Source: Bacilli bacterium
GTDB taxonomy: Bacteria > Bacillota_I > Bacilli_A > RFN20 > UBA1709
DNA: 64,000 nucleotides
NCBI GenBank assembly: GCA_017457045.1
Contig: JAFTIF010000002.1
Coordinates: 1-64,000 of the forward strand
Direction of reading: 5' to 3'
Shown piece by piece: positions 16,025 through 25,057 of the stretch. The notes under the pieces were generated by a model. The model was not told the origin of the DNA and ran no database searches. It worked only from the letters and a program-made list of their open reading frames with translations. A program made the position numbers and the translations under genes. How positions within the stretch are numbered: the first letter of the stretch is position 1; each line of letters opens with the position of its first letter.

Positions 16025-17785
16025 ATGAAGAAAAAATCAAATTTAGTCAGATTCATCCCTTACTTTAAAGAGTATAAAAAGGAATTAATTATTGACTTGT
16101 TATGTGCAGCATTAACAACAGGATGTGAAATTGCATTACCATTAATTGTAAAAAATATCACTGAAGCTGTAAGTGCAACACCAATGGCATTAACTTTAGA
16201 AATTATCTTAGTATATGGATGTATCTATATTGGACTAAAATTAGTTGACGTTGCAGCGTATTATTATATGGCTACATTTGGTCATGTAATGGGAAGTAAA
16301 ATTGAAACAAATATGCGTAGAGATTTGTTTAAACACTTACAAAAACTATCTAACTCATATTATGACAATACAAAAATAGGACAAATCATGGCAAGAATCA
16401 CAAGTGACTTGTTTGATGTTACTGAGTTTGCGCATCATTGTCCTGAAGAATTTTTTATTACAGGAATTAAAGTAGTAGTGGCATTTATTATTTTATTTAC
16501 ATGGAGTCCATTACTTGCGGTAGTAGTCTTATTCTTGATGCCATTTATGGTTATTTGTACAACTAGATTTAGAAGAAAAATGCGTAAAGCATTCAAAGAA
16601 TCTAGACACCAAATTGGTGAGTTGAATGCTCAAGTTGAAGACTCATTATTAGGTATTAGAGTAGTTAAATCATTTGCTAATGAACATGTAGAAGAAGAAA
16701 AATTTAGACATGGTAATTCTAGTTTCTTAAATATAAAAAAATTCCAATATACACAAATGGGAGGATTTCAATCAACTGTTAGACTTTTTGATGGTTTAAT
16801 GTATATTGCAGTTGTTATGGTTGGAGGTATTTTCTTACTTCAAGATCCAAGCAGCCCATTATATATTACTCCTGGTGTTTTTATGGGAGCATTATTATTT
16901 GTTACAACATTAATTAACTCAGTTCGTAGAATTATTGAGTTCCAAGAACAATTCCAACGTGGTATGACAGGTATTGATCGATTCTACGAAATCATGGATA
17001 CACCTGTTGAAATTGTTGATGATGAAGATGCAGAAGTATTAGAAAATGTTGTAGGAAAAGTAGAATTTAAAAATGTTTCATTCAACTATAAAGAAAGTGA
17101 AGATGTCTTAAAAGATGTTTCATTTACAATTGGAGCAGGTGAACATGTTGCATTAGTTGGCCCTTCAGGTGGTGGTAAAACAACTATTTGTAATCTTATT
17201 CCTAGATTCTATGAAATTTATGATGGAGATATTTTAGTAGATGGAAAACCTATTAATAAACTAACTCTTGAATCTTTAAGAAATAATATTGGTGTAGTTC
17301 AACAAGATGTATATTTATTCAGTGGAACAGTTTATGAAAACATTGTCTATGGTAAACTAGACGCTTCAAAAGAAGAAGTAATTGAAGCAGCAAAAAATGC
17401 AGGAGCACATGAATTCATTATGGCTTTACCAAATGGGTATGATACATATGTTGGTGAAAGAGGGGTTAAGCTTTCGGGTGGTCAAAAGCAACGTATTTCA
17501 ATTGCTAGAGTATTCTTGAAAAATCCTCCAATATTAATTTTAGATGAAGCCACAAGTGCTTTAGATAATGAATCAGAAAGAGTTGTTCAAGAATCATTAG
17601 AAAGACTTGCTAAAGGAAGAACAACTTTAACTATTGCTCATAGATTAACAACAATAAAAAATGCTAATAAGATTTATTTTGTTGGTGATTCGAGAATTTT
17701 AGAAGAAGGATCACATAAAGAATTGCTAGAAAAGAAAGGTTTATATTATCATCTTTATAGCATGTATTTAGAAAATAATGAATAA
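16025..17785 (+). CDS. ABC exporter, fused membrane and ATPase domains
   Basis: 586 aa half-transporter. Residues 1-320 hold six membrane helices of the type I exporter fold. The ATPase part shows Walker A GPSGGGKTT, the Q-loop region GVVQQDVYLFSG, signature LSGGQKQR, Walker B ILILDEATSALD and the switch His in TIAHRLTTI. It probably homodimerises to export a drug, lipid or peptide; the substrate is unknown. Start is the ATG at 16025 with GGAGATGAT before it; an in-frame ATG at 16010 lacks a ribosome binding site. Confidence 0.9.
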   Translation: MKKKSNLVRFIPYFKEYKKELIIDLLCAALTTGCEIALPLIVKNITEAVSATPMALTLEIILVYGCIYIGLKLVDVAAYYYMATFGHVMGSKIETNMRRDLFKHLQKLSNSYYDNTKIGQIMARITSDLFDVTEFAHHCPEEFFITGIKVVVAFIILFTWSPLLAVVVLFLMPFMVICTTRFRRKMRKAFKESRHQIGELNAQVEDSLLGIRVVKSFANEHVEEEKFRHGNSSFLNIKKFQYTQMGGFQSTVRLFDGLMYIAVVMVGGIFLLQDPSSPLYITPGVFMGALLFVTTLINSVRRIIEFQEQFQRGMTGIDRFYEIMDTPVEIVDDEDAEVLENVVGKVEFKNVSFNYKESEDVLKDVSFTIGAGEHVALVGPSGGGKTTICNLIPRFYEIYDGDILVDGKPINKLTLESLRNNIGVVQQDVYLFSGTVYENIVYGKLDASKEEVIEAAKNAGAHEFIMALPNGYDTYVGERGVKLSGGQKQRISIARVFLKNPPILILDEATSALDNESERVVQESLERLAKGRTTLTIAHRLTTIKNANKIYFVGDSRILEEGSHKELLEKKGLYYHLYSMYLENNE

Positions 17786-17786
17786 G

Positions 17787-17813
17787 AAAAGAACGACTAC
17801 TAGTCGTTCTTTT
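17787..17813. terminator. Bidirectional terminator
   Basis: Perfect stem AAAAGAACGACT/AGTCGTTCTTTT with a 3-base loop; the stop codon of the convergent lipoprotein gene (17802-17800) falls in the loop. Confidence 0.9.
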
Positions 17814-19944
17814 TATATGCTTCATATATTATATCTGCTTTATCTTTAGATAATATTCCGTATACATAAAAACTATTAAGAGTAACGGTTTTCCCACGAT
17901 AATATACATAGATTTCTTGATTTAAATCAAAAGTATAATTGTATATTTTAATAGATTTAGGCTCACAATTTTCTTTAACTGAAAAGAATACATAATCATT
18001 TTCTAAATATAAAATTTTATCTAATTCTTTTGTGTTTAAATCTAATAAGAACTTAATGTATTCTTCTTGGCTTAATCCATATTCATTTGTAGCATCGAAT
18101 CCTTTATAAAAAAGTGTATAAGTATCAAAATCATATTTTGCATATTCATAATATAGTTGTATATATTCATATATTTCTTGTGGCTTATCAGTTTTGATTT
18201 TTTCAAGAGGAACTAATTCATCGTTTTTAAATCCATAGAATTTATTACTACCTAAAATAGGATAATAATAGTCTTTTTCTATAGTAGAGATTTTACCATA
18301 ACTAACGTTTTGATTTTCTTGTGTAGAGATTAGATAAATTTCATAATCGTTAATGATTTTAAAATAACCGTTTATATGATATGAACCATCAAAAGACCTC
18401 GAACAATATTCTTTAACTTTATTTATTCTTTCGGCATATAAATATTGATCTGGATAAAGACTACTGTGTTTATTATAAATATCTTCCAAATCTTTATCAT
18501 TAATAAGATTGTTATTAAATGCTTCAGATAAAGAATATAGATCGTGATTTTTGTACACTAATATTTTATTGCCACCTATTTCATAAACGAAAGTTTTTCC
18601 ATTGATAGTGTCATATATTTGTTGCATTTTATCACTATTATTTGGCTGAAGATTGTTTCCTAGTATTACTACATGTGAATTATTGTAGTTTCCAAGATGA
18701 TGTACAACTCCAAAATAATCAAGAGCTATAGATTTTGTAAAAGTAATTTGACTACTATTACCATCTCCATATATGTATTTATCAAAGTAAGATTTAATTA
18801 TGTCATCTTCTAGATTGTCATCTATAGAATTATTTAGATTTTGATTATAAACTGTGTAATAAAATGATTTTATATCTTCATCATTTATAATTTCACTTTC
18901 ATAAGCTTCACTTAATGTATAAGGTATATTTTCATGAAAAATATAATAATTTTTTGTTTCAGAGTATGAAAAAATATAATCACCTAATTGTAATATTTTT
19001 TCTTTTTCATTAGGCCACCATTGATTAGTTGCATAGAACAAGTCATAATTACCAGCTTTTCCATAGTATTTAACCGCAGTAGGATATATACCATCATTTG
19101 GGATTTTGAATTCAAGAGCATTGATATATTTTCTTTCAAGGTTATCATCTATGTTTTCAAAACCATATCTACCTTTATAATTATGTTGATAATAAGCATG
19201 AGTTATAGTTTGATCAATTCCAAAACTAGAAATATAACTATTTAAAGTGTAGAAGGAATCGTTCTTGTAAAAATAAATTGACTCGTTATTATTAAAAGCA
19301 AACTCATAATTTTCTGCTTTTGTTCCATTTAGACTATTATCAATTTCAAGCGATGAAATTACTAAAATATAAGTATCGTTGTATATTCCATAGTAATCAA
19401 CGATATCTAGGCTATCAACATTGTAATAATTTTTAAATATTTCTGTTAATTCATTTTCTTTGTCTTTAGAAAGAAAACCATAATTATTTTGTATTTTATG
19501 CTGTTCGCTTATTTTTTGCAATGTTTTATGATTAATGACACCATTATCATATGCATTTTTTAAAGTGTATAAGCTTTTATTCTTATAGACGTAAATCATA
19601 TTATTATAGCTTTCAAATTCAAAAGGGATTCCGCCAATTAGTTGATTTATTCTTGGCTGAATTCTTTTGTGGGACATATAATAATATCCTAAATTACAAT
19701 TTATAAGTGCGATATGTGCACCATTGAAGTTTCCATAATATTTAGAAATCTCTATGTTAATATTGTTTAACCCAATGTTATCATTTTTATCATAATCATC
19801 AGTATTGTTATATGCTTCTGTAAGATAAGATAAATAAGCGCTTTTGATTTTATTTTCAACAGAATTTTGATTTATTGTACATGAGGAAATAGATAACAAA
19901 ACAGCTATACCAAATATAAATTTATTTATTAGTTTTATCTTCAT
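17800..19944 (-). CDS. Large lipoprotein with about six degenerate ~110-130 residue repeats
   Basis: 714 aa from the ATG at 19944 (AGGAGG upstream). Signal peptide with lipobox SISSC, so it is membrane-anchored and exposed. The chain is a series of related units. Each begins near a YYG/YFG motif followed by a beta-rich stretch (for example ISKYYGNFNGAHIALINC, IVDYYGIYNDTYILVISS, ALDYFGVVHHLGNYNNSH), then a YVYKN-x-LYTL-x-AY element (IYVYKNKSLYTLKNAY; IYFYKNDSFYTLNSY; ILVYKNHDLYSLSEAF), then a helix ending the unit. Units 5 and 6 are the most diverged. Rich in Asn, Tyr and Asp. No enzyme motif seen; a surface adhesion or binding role is a guess only. Confidence 0.7.
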   Translation of the reverse strand: MKIKLINKFIFGIAVLLSISSCTINQNSVENKIKSAYLSYLTEAYNNTDDYDKNDNIGLNNINIEISKYYGNFNGAHIALINCNLGYYYMSHKRIQPRINQLIGGIPFEFESYNNMIYVYKNKSLYTLKNAYDNGVINHKTLQKISEQHKIQNNYGFLSKDKENELTEIFKNYYNVDSLDIVDYYGIYNDTYILVISSLEIDNSLNGTKAENYEFAFNNNESIYFYKNDSFYTLNSYISSFGIDQTITHAYYQHNYKGRYGFENIDDNLERKYINALEFKIPNDGIYPTAVKYYGKAGNYDLFYATNQWWPNEKEKILQLGDYIFSYSETKNYYIFHENIPYTLSEAYESEIINDEDIKSFYYTVYNQNLNNSIDDNLEDDIIKSYFDKYIYGDGNSSQITFTKSIALDYFGVVHHLGNYNNSHVVILGNNLQPNNSDKMQQIYDTINGKTFVYEIGGNKILVYKNHDLYSLSEAFNNNLINDKDLEDIYNKHSSLYPDQYLYAERINKVKEYCSRSFDGSYHINGYFKIINDYEIYLISTQENQNVSYGKISTIEKDYYYPILGSNKFYGFKNDELVPLEKIKTDKPQEIYEYIQLYYEYAKYDFDTYTLFYKGFDATNEYGLSQEEYIKFLLDLNTKELDKILYLENDYVFFSVKENCEPKSIKIYNYTFDLNQEIYVYYRGKTVTLNSFYVYGILSKDKADIIYEAYKKND

Positions 19945-20002
19945 AAATATCCTCCTAACTATATTTATTTTATTCAATAATAACATATATATATATAAAA
20001 AA

Positions 20003-20037
20003 GAATCTAATATTACTGTATTAGACTCTATTTTTTT
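20003..20037. terminator. Terminator after cardiolipin synthase (bidirectional shape)
   Basis: Stem GAATCTAATA/TATTAGACTC with a 6-base loop; A-rich on the left and T-rich on the right, so it can end transcription from cls on the minus strand. Confidence 0.82.
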
Positions 20038-20075
20038 GTTTTGCCATTATAATATCACTTTAATTTAATGAAAAT

Positions 20076-21602
20076 TTACAATAATGGAGCAAATAGTCTT
20101 AATATTTTAACGGCTATTTTTGTAAAAATACTATAACGTTTTAAGGTGTTGATTGTTATTTCTTCACATGACTCTAGTGTTTCGAAATAATCTTGTTTTA
20201 ATCTTGCTACAGCATCAGAATTATATACTAAAGTACTACATTCGAAATGGTGATAAAAACTTCTATAATCCATATTAATTGTTCCAACATTACAAATAAT
20301 ATCGTCACATATAAATGATTTTGCGTGAACAAACCCAGGTGTATATTCAAATATTCTTACTCCTGATTGTAAAAGAGAGCGGTACGAATCTTTAGTTAGC
20401 CAGCTTACCATCTTTTTATCATAAATACCAGGTGTTATTATTCTTACATCAATTCCATTTGTAGCCGCTTGACACAAAGAGTTCATAATAATTTGGTCAC
20501 ATATTAAGTAAGGTGTAGTAATATAAACATATTTTTTTGCATTGTTTATCATATTAATATATACATTTCTTCCTAGAGGTTCTTGATCAAGCGGTGAGTC
20601 TCCATAAGGAAGAACAAATTCATTTGATTCGCGAAGTTCTAATGTTGGAGGATCAGGACGATATATTTCAAAATCTGCATCTTCTTTGCTGTGTGTGTTC
20701 CAGTTTTGTAAAAACATTAAAGTAAGTGACCAAACAGCACTTCCTTTTATTAATAATGCAGTATCTTTCCAAACACCGAATCTTTCTTTTTCGTTAATAT
20801 ATTCATCTGCTAAATTAACTCCGCCACAGAAACCAACATTACCATCAATAACAAGAATTTTTCTATGATCTCGGTTATTAATTCTAGTAGAGAAGTACCA
20901 TTTTAAAGGATTAAATGCGATAGCTTTAATACCTTTTTTCTGGAGTGTTTTATAATAATTATGAGGTAAAGTGTTGATGCAGCCAAAGTCATCATACATA
21001 ACTCTAACTTCAACTCCCTCTTTGACTTTTTGCTCTAGTATTTCTAATATTGAATCCCAGAATATTCCTTCTTCAACAATAAAATATTCTAAGAAAATAA
21101 ATCGTTTTGCTTTTTTTAGTTCTACGATCATCTCTTGCCATTTAATCTCACCCCAAGATAAATAGTAAGCTTTAGAATTGTTATATACTGGGAAGCCTTT
21201 ATTAGTTAAATATGTGATTTGTTTTTGAATATCATCATTTTCAAACTTGTATTTTAAAGTCGTGTCATATCTATATAAGTGATTAGTTTCTTGGTAAACG
21301 GAGGACATCTTTCTTAATCTTTTACTAGTAAACTTACTATTTCCTACGTAGAAGAATAATCCGACTCCTAAAATTGGAACCGCTAAGATAACGATAGACC
21401 ATATGAGTTTAAAACTATCTTCATAATTACTATTTATGACTAGTAACAAACTAAAAATTGCGCATATTTCCAAGATTATATAAATATATGGACCTAAACT
21501 ATTAATATATAAAAGAACATAGAAAAAGAATGCGAATTGCAATAATACAAGTAACGCAGTAATAAACATTCTAGAAAATAAGAATTTTAGTATTTTTCGC
21601 AT
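20076..21602 (-). CDS. cls: Cardiolipin synthase
   Basis: 508 aa. Two or three N-terminal membrane helices (to about residue 75), then two phospholipase D-type domains. The first HKD-like motif is in NRDHRKILVIDGNVGFCGG and the second in FVHAKSFICDDIICNVGTINMD. The order and length fit bacterial Cls, which joins two phosphatidylglycerols at the membrane. Start is the ATG at 21602 with AGGTG six bases before it; the in-frame GTG nine bases upstream overlaps the ribosome binding site. Single gene; the EIIC-like gene ends 22 bases upstream, so read-through is possible. Confidence 0.92.
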   Translation of the reverse strand: MRKILKFLFSRMFITALLVLLQFAFFFYVLLYINSLGPYIYIILEICAIFSLLLVINSNYEDSFKLIWSIVILAVPILGVGLFFYVGNSKFTSKRLRKMSSVYQETNHLYRYDTTLKYKFENDDIQKQITYLTNKGFPVYNNSKAYYLSWGEIKWQEMIVELKKAKRFIFLEYFIVEEGIFWDSILEILEQKVKEGVEVRVMYDDFGCINTLPHNYYKTLQKKGIKAIAFNPLKWYFSTRINNRDHRKILVIDGNVGFCGGVNLADEYINEKERFGVWKDTALLIKGSAVWSLTLMFLQNWNTHSKEDADFEIYRPDPPTLELRESNEFVLPYGDSPLDQEPLGRNVYINMINNAKKYVYITTPYLICDQIIMNSLCQAATNGIDVRIITPGIYDKKMVSWLTKDSYRSLLQSGVRIFEYTPGFVHAKSFICDDIICNVGTINMDYRSFYHHFECSTLVYNSDAVARLKQDYFETLESCEEITINTLKRYSIFTKIAVKILRLFAPLL

Positions 21603-21623
21603 CTTTTTCACCTCACTTTTATA

Positions 21624-22676
21624 TTAAAGCATATTTATTTTTAAATCTCCATCCTTAATCCAGCCAAATCTTATAAACAATTTATAAATAATAAATGTTA
21701 CTACTGCTGGGAGTAATAAACAAGAGATAAAAATGTAGAGAACTGCTAACCATGGAGAAAAAATGTTTACCATAGAATTATATGTTCCTAATAATCCTGT
21801 AAAGCCACATGTTCCCATACCAGATAATAATGAATCATTATTAATGACATTTAGTAAGCAAACTCCAATTGGAGCAACTATTGCAGAAGCTATAATGGTT
21901 GGTAACCAAACAACTGGCTTTTTTAAACAGTTTGCAAATTGAAGCATGCTAGTTCCAATTCCGACTGAAATTACGCCACTCCATTTATTATCTTTATAAC
22001 TCATGACAGCAAATCCAACCATTTGAACACAACATCCTATTGTTGCAGCTCCTCCAGCAATACCGTTTATACCAATCATAAAACAAATAGCAGCAGAGCT
22101 TAAAGGACATGTAAGAATTATTCCTACAATAACTGCAATAATAATACTCATTAAGAAAGGTTGAAGAGTAGCAGCTTCATTAATAAATTCACCTAGTGCA
22201 ACCATAAAAGAGTTAATAGGAGGTCCTATTAAATATGAAATAATGCCACCAACCAAAGTAACTACTAATGGTGTAACAATAATATCGATTGGTGTTTTTT
22301 TCGAAACAAGTTTTCCAACTTCCATTCCAAATAATGCACCGATGTAAGCACCAACAGGTCCTCCATAAACTGAACCTATAGCGCCAACAACTCCACTTGA
22401 AAATGTTACAAGTGGATCGTTTTTTAGTCCAAAAGCAATAGCAAATCCAATGGCTGCACCATAGACAGCACTAGATTTCATTATTGAAGTAATTGAACTA
22501 TATTCTTTGTTGTTAATAATTAAAGGATTATTTAGAAAGTTAAGAAAAGGTATTTTTCCAATTGTTTCTAAAATAGTTCCAATAAGAAGTGAAGCAAACA
22601 AACCTAAAGCCATGAATGACATGGCATCAATAAAATATCGCTTTGCATATTTTTTTATAAATTGTTTAATTTTCAT
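21624..22676 (-). CDS. PTS EIIC-like membrane permease (PTS_EIIC_2 type)
   Basis: 350 aa, about eight to ten hydrophobic segments, many Gly. Motifs such as GVVGAIGSVYGGPVGAYIG, SSAAICFMIGINGIAGGAATIGCC and GTCGFTGLLGTYNSM fit the EIIC_2 family of sugar-type permeases that lack fused EIIA/EIIB domains. The start codon overlaps the end of the GH2 gene by 11 bases, so the two are coupled and a glycoside or its product may be the cargo. No EIIA or EIIB is encoded nearby, so phosphotransfer is uncertain. Confidence 0.75.
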   Translation of the reverse strand: MKIKQFIKKYAKRYFIDAMSFMALGLFASLLIGTILETIGKIPFLNFLNNPLIINNKEYSSITSIMKSSAVYGAAIGFAIAFGLKNDPLVTFSSGVVGAIGSVYGGPVGAYIGALFGMEVGKLVSKKTPIDIIVTPLVVTLVGGIISYLIGPPINSFMVALGEFINEAATLQPFLMSIIIAVIVGIILTCPLSSAAICFMIGINGIAGGAATIGCCVQMVGFAVMSYKDNKWSGVISVGIGTSMLQFANCLKKPVVWLPTIIASAIVAPIGVCLLNVINNDSLLSGMGTCGFTGLLGTYNSMVNIFSPWLAVLYIFISCLLLPAVVTFIIYKLFIRFGWIKDGDLKINML

Positions 22677-24993
22677 AAACGTTTACTTTTACTATTACAT
22701 CATTAAATCTAGATGTAATCTTTACTTCTCCTTTTCCTTTGTTTTTTGAACGGATATAAATTCCAGTGACACCACTAGCTAGATTAATAGTTTTTGGACC
22801 TATTAATTCAATTTCACCAGAAACTTCAATATTAATTGGTTCGAAGCAATATTTTAGTTGGTTATTATTTTGATCGACTGCTTTGACAAAGATTTGTTTT
22901 ACATCATATGTATCTTCGATATGCATATCGATTTCTTCTTGAGCTGTTAGTTTAAATTCCAAACTAGGACCTAGTTTTTGAACACCGACTAACTCGTTGT
23001 TTTTAAATGCTCTAATTTCATATTCTGTAGAAGCATCACCCCATGAAACTGCAAAAGGGGCTAAATCTCTAATTATAGAATCTACTGATTTACGATATTT
23101 AATCATTATGCCTAGCATTGTTAAGTAATCTTGAATTCTTAAACTTCTCATACCGTGACATAATGTGTGATTTAATGTTTTTGTTAATTTTAATGCATCT
23201 TTTTCTTTATAAAGATTTGCGTTAACTAGATTTCTTCCTACGTAATCATCAATTTTAATTGGTGGGTGAGGAAGGTTTTTAAATGATTTATGGTCAGGGT
23301 AGAAGCGATTAATAGCTTTACCATTTTTATAAAACTCAATATAATCAGCGTTAGTGAATACATATGTTGGTCCTTGAAGAGTTTCATTCTTTTCTCCAGG
23401 AATTAAACAAGATAAAACTTGCATTGTAAAGAAGTCATCTTGTTGGCTTGCATATACACTTGCGGCATATTTAGGGTTTCTAAACATATCACATACACCG
23501 TGGTAACAAATCATATCTCCTGAGCCAAAATCTTTATGTGTGTTATAGTCATTCATGCACCAACCACTACAGCCGCTGAAACGTTTATTAGAATACATTG
23601 CATCTAAAACTCGAGCATGTCTTAAAGAGTGTTCGATTAATCTATCCTCTTGATCATACATCTTTGTAGGATACATATGACCATTAAATTCAGTTACTAA
23701 ATATGGCGCATTTTTACATACTTTTTTAGGTTTTTCTAAACCTTTATTAGGGCCATAATGATAGAAATCATTGTAAGTATAAACATCTTCTAATAACTCG
23801 CTATTTTTAAAGTTTCTAATACCACCTGTTGGACGAGATGGGTCTAACTTTTTAGCTAATTCATTTGCTTCTGTATAAAGTTCATGATCATCTGGTCCTT
23901 CATTAATTCTAACACCCCAGATCATAATAGAAGGGTGATTAAATAATGATTCAATCATGTCCTTGACATTTTGAAGATGTAATTTTCTCCATTTTTCGTT
24001 ATCTTTACTTACATATTGCCAACCAGGTATTTCTTCTAAAGCAAGCAATCCTATTTCATCACAACGATTTAAGAAGTGCTTAGTCATAGGATAATGACTG
24101 CATCTTACATAATTAACTCCTAGTTTATATTTTAAGAAATCAGCATCTTGTACTTGCATTGATTTTGGCATAGCATAACCAACATATGCATAAGATTGAT
24201 GTCTATTTAAACCTAATAATTTCATATAGTTTCCATTTAAATAGAAACCATTTTTCTTAAATTCAACTGTTCTGAAACCGAATCTAGCAGACGCCTTATC
24301 TTCACCATACTTAGAAATAATTGTTGCTTCTAAATGATATAGATTAGGATTTTTATTATCCCATAAATTATAATTTTTGATTAAATATGAATCATCTTTA
24401 AATTCTGAGATAACTTCATTATTGAAACTTAGTTTATAGAAGATTGAATATTCCTCGTTATCAGGATTAATAATGTTTTTTCTTACTCTTAATTGTCCAT
24501 ACATGTTGCCTTCAACCATTAATCTATCAATATTAATTTTAGGCTTAATATCAATATGGACTTCACGATATATTCCACCATAACATAAATAATCAACAAC
24601 ATTACCGAAAGGCGGGACATCTTTTTGTTCATGCGAATCAACTACAACTACTAAAAGATTATCTTCTTCACTTTTAAAATATGGAGTTAAATCGTATCGA
24701 AATTCAGTATATCCACCAAAGTGTTCTCCTACTTCGATGCCATTTAGATAGACTTTACAACTTACCATTACTCCATCAAATGTAATGTAGATTTTTTCGT
24801 TTTCATCAATTTTGTAATTTAAAGTTTTTTGATAAGTAGAAATCATTTCATAATCATTAATATTAAAATAATTAAAAGGTAATTCTTTGACAGTATGAGG
24901 AATTTGTATCTCTTCTCCCTCGAAAATAGAGTTTATATACTCGTCTTTAAAGTTTGGTATAAACTTCCAATTATTATTTATAGCATAATGCAT
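22666..24993 (-). CDS. Glycoside hydrolase family 2 protein (beta-galactosidase/beta-glucuronidase type)
   Basis: 775 aa, no signal peptide. Order: jelly-roll sugar-binding domain, Ig-like domain, TIM barrel, then C-terminal beta domains. HNPSIMIWGVRINEGPDD carries the acid/base Glu in the usual N-E position and YLVTEFNGHMYP the nucleophile Glu. FRTVEFKKNGFYLNGNYMKLLGLNRHQS is the typical GH2 barrel entry. The C-terminus (ELIGPKTINLASGVTGIYIRS) looks like a bacterial Ig-like domain. Intracellular hydrolysis of a beta-galactoside or glucuronide; KDG kinase elsewhere in the window gives mild support to uronates. Divergent from alpha-galactosidase. Confidence 0.88.
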   Translation of the reverse strand: MHYAINNNWKFIPNFKDEYINSIFEGEEIQIPHTVKELPFNYFNINDYEMISTYQKTLNYKIDENEKIYITFDGVMVSCKVYLNGIEVGEHFGGYTEFRYDLTPYFKSEEDNLLVVVVDSHEQKDVPPFGNVVDYLCYGGIYREVHIDIKPKINIDRLMVEGNMYGQLRVRKNIINPDNEEYSIFYKLSFNNEVISEFKDDSYLIKNYNLWDNKNPNLYHLEATIISKYGEDKASARFGFRTVEFKKNGFYLNGNYMKLLGLNRHQSYAYVGYAMPKSMQVQDADFLKYKLGVNYVRCSHYPMTKHFLNRCDEIGLLALEEIPGWQYVSKDNEKWRKLHLQNVKDMIESLFNHPSIMIWGVRINEGPDDHELYTEANELAKKLDPSRPTGGIRNFKNSELLEDVYTYNDFYHYGPNKGLEKPKKVCKNAPYLVTEFNGHMYPTKMYDQEDRLIEHSLRHARVLDAMYSNKRFSGCSGWCMNDYNTHKDFGSGDMICYHGVCDMFRNPKYAASVYASQQDDFFTMQVLSCLIPGEKNETLQGPTYVFTNADYIEFYKNGKAINRFYPDHKSFKNLPHPPIKIDDYVGRNLVNANLYKEKDALKLTKTLNHTLCHGMRSLRIQDYLTMLGIMIKYRKSVDSIIRDLAPFAVSWGDASTEYEIRAFKNNELVGVQKLGPSLEFKLTAQEEIDMHIEDTYDVKQIFVKAVDQNNNQLKYCFEPINIEVSGEIELIGPKTINLASGVTGIYIRSKNKGKGEVKITSRFNDVIVKVNVYEN

Positions 24994-25028
24994 AATTTCA
25001 TCACTTCCTGGTTTTTATTTTAGCATAA

Positions 25029-25047
25029 CTTTGTTATAATAACAAAG
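25029..25047. promoter_or_regulatory. Palindromic operator between the GH2 and GH36 operons
   Basis: CTTTGTTAT-A-ATAACAAAG is a perfect 9-base palindrome about one central base. It contains TATAAT (25035-25040), the likely -10 element of the alpha-galactosidase gene 17 bases before its start codon, and lies close to the divergent GH2 start. Ideal geometry for a repressor shared by both operons. Confidence 0.6.
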
Positions 25048-25057
25048 AGGTGTTAGT

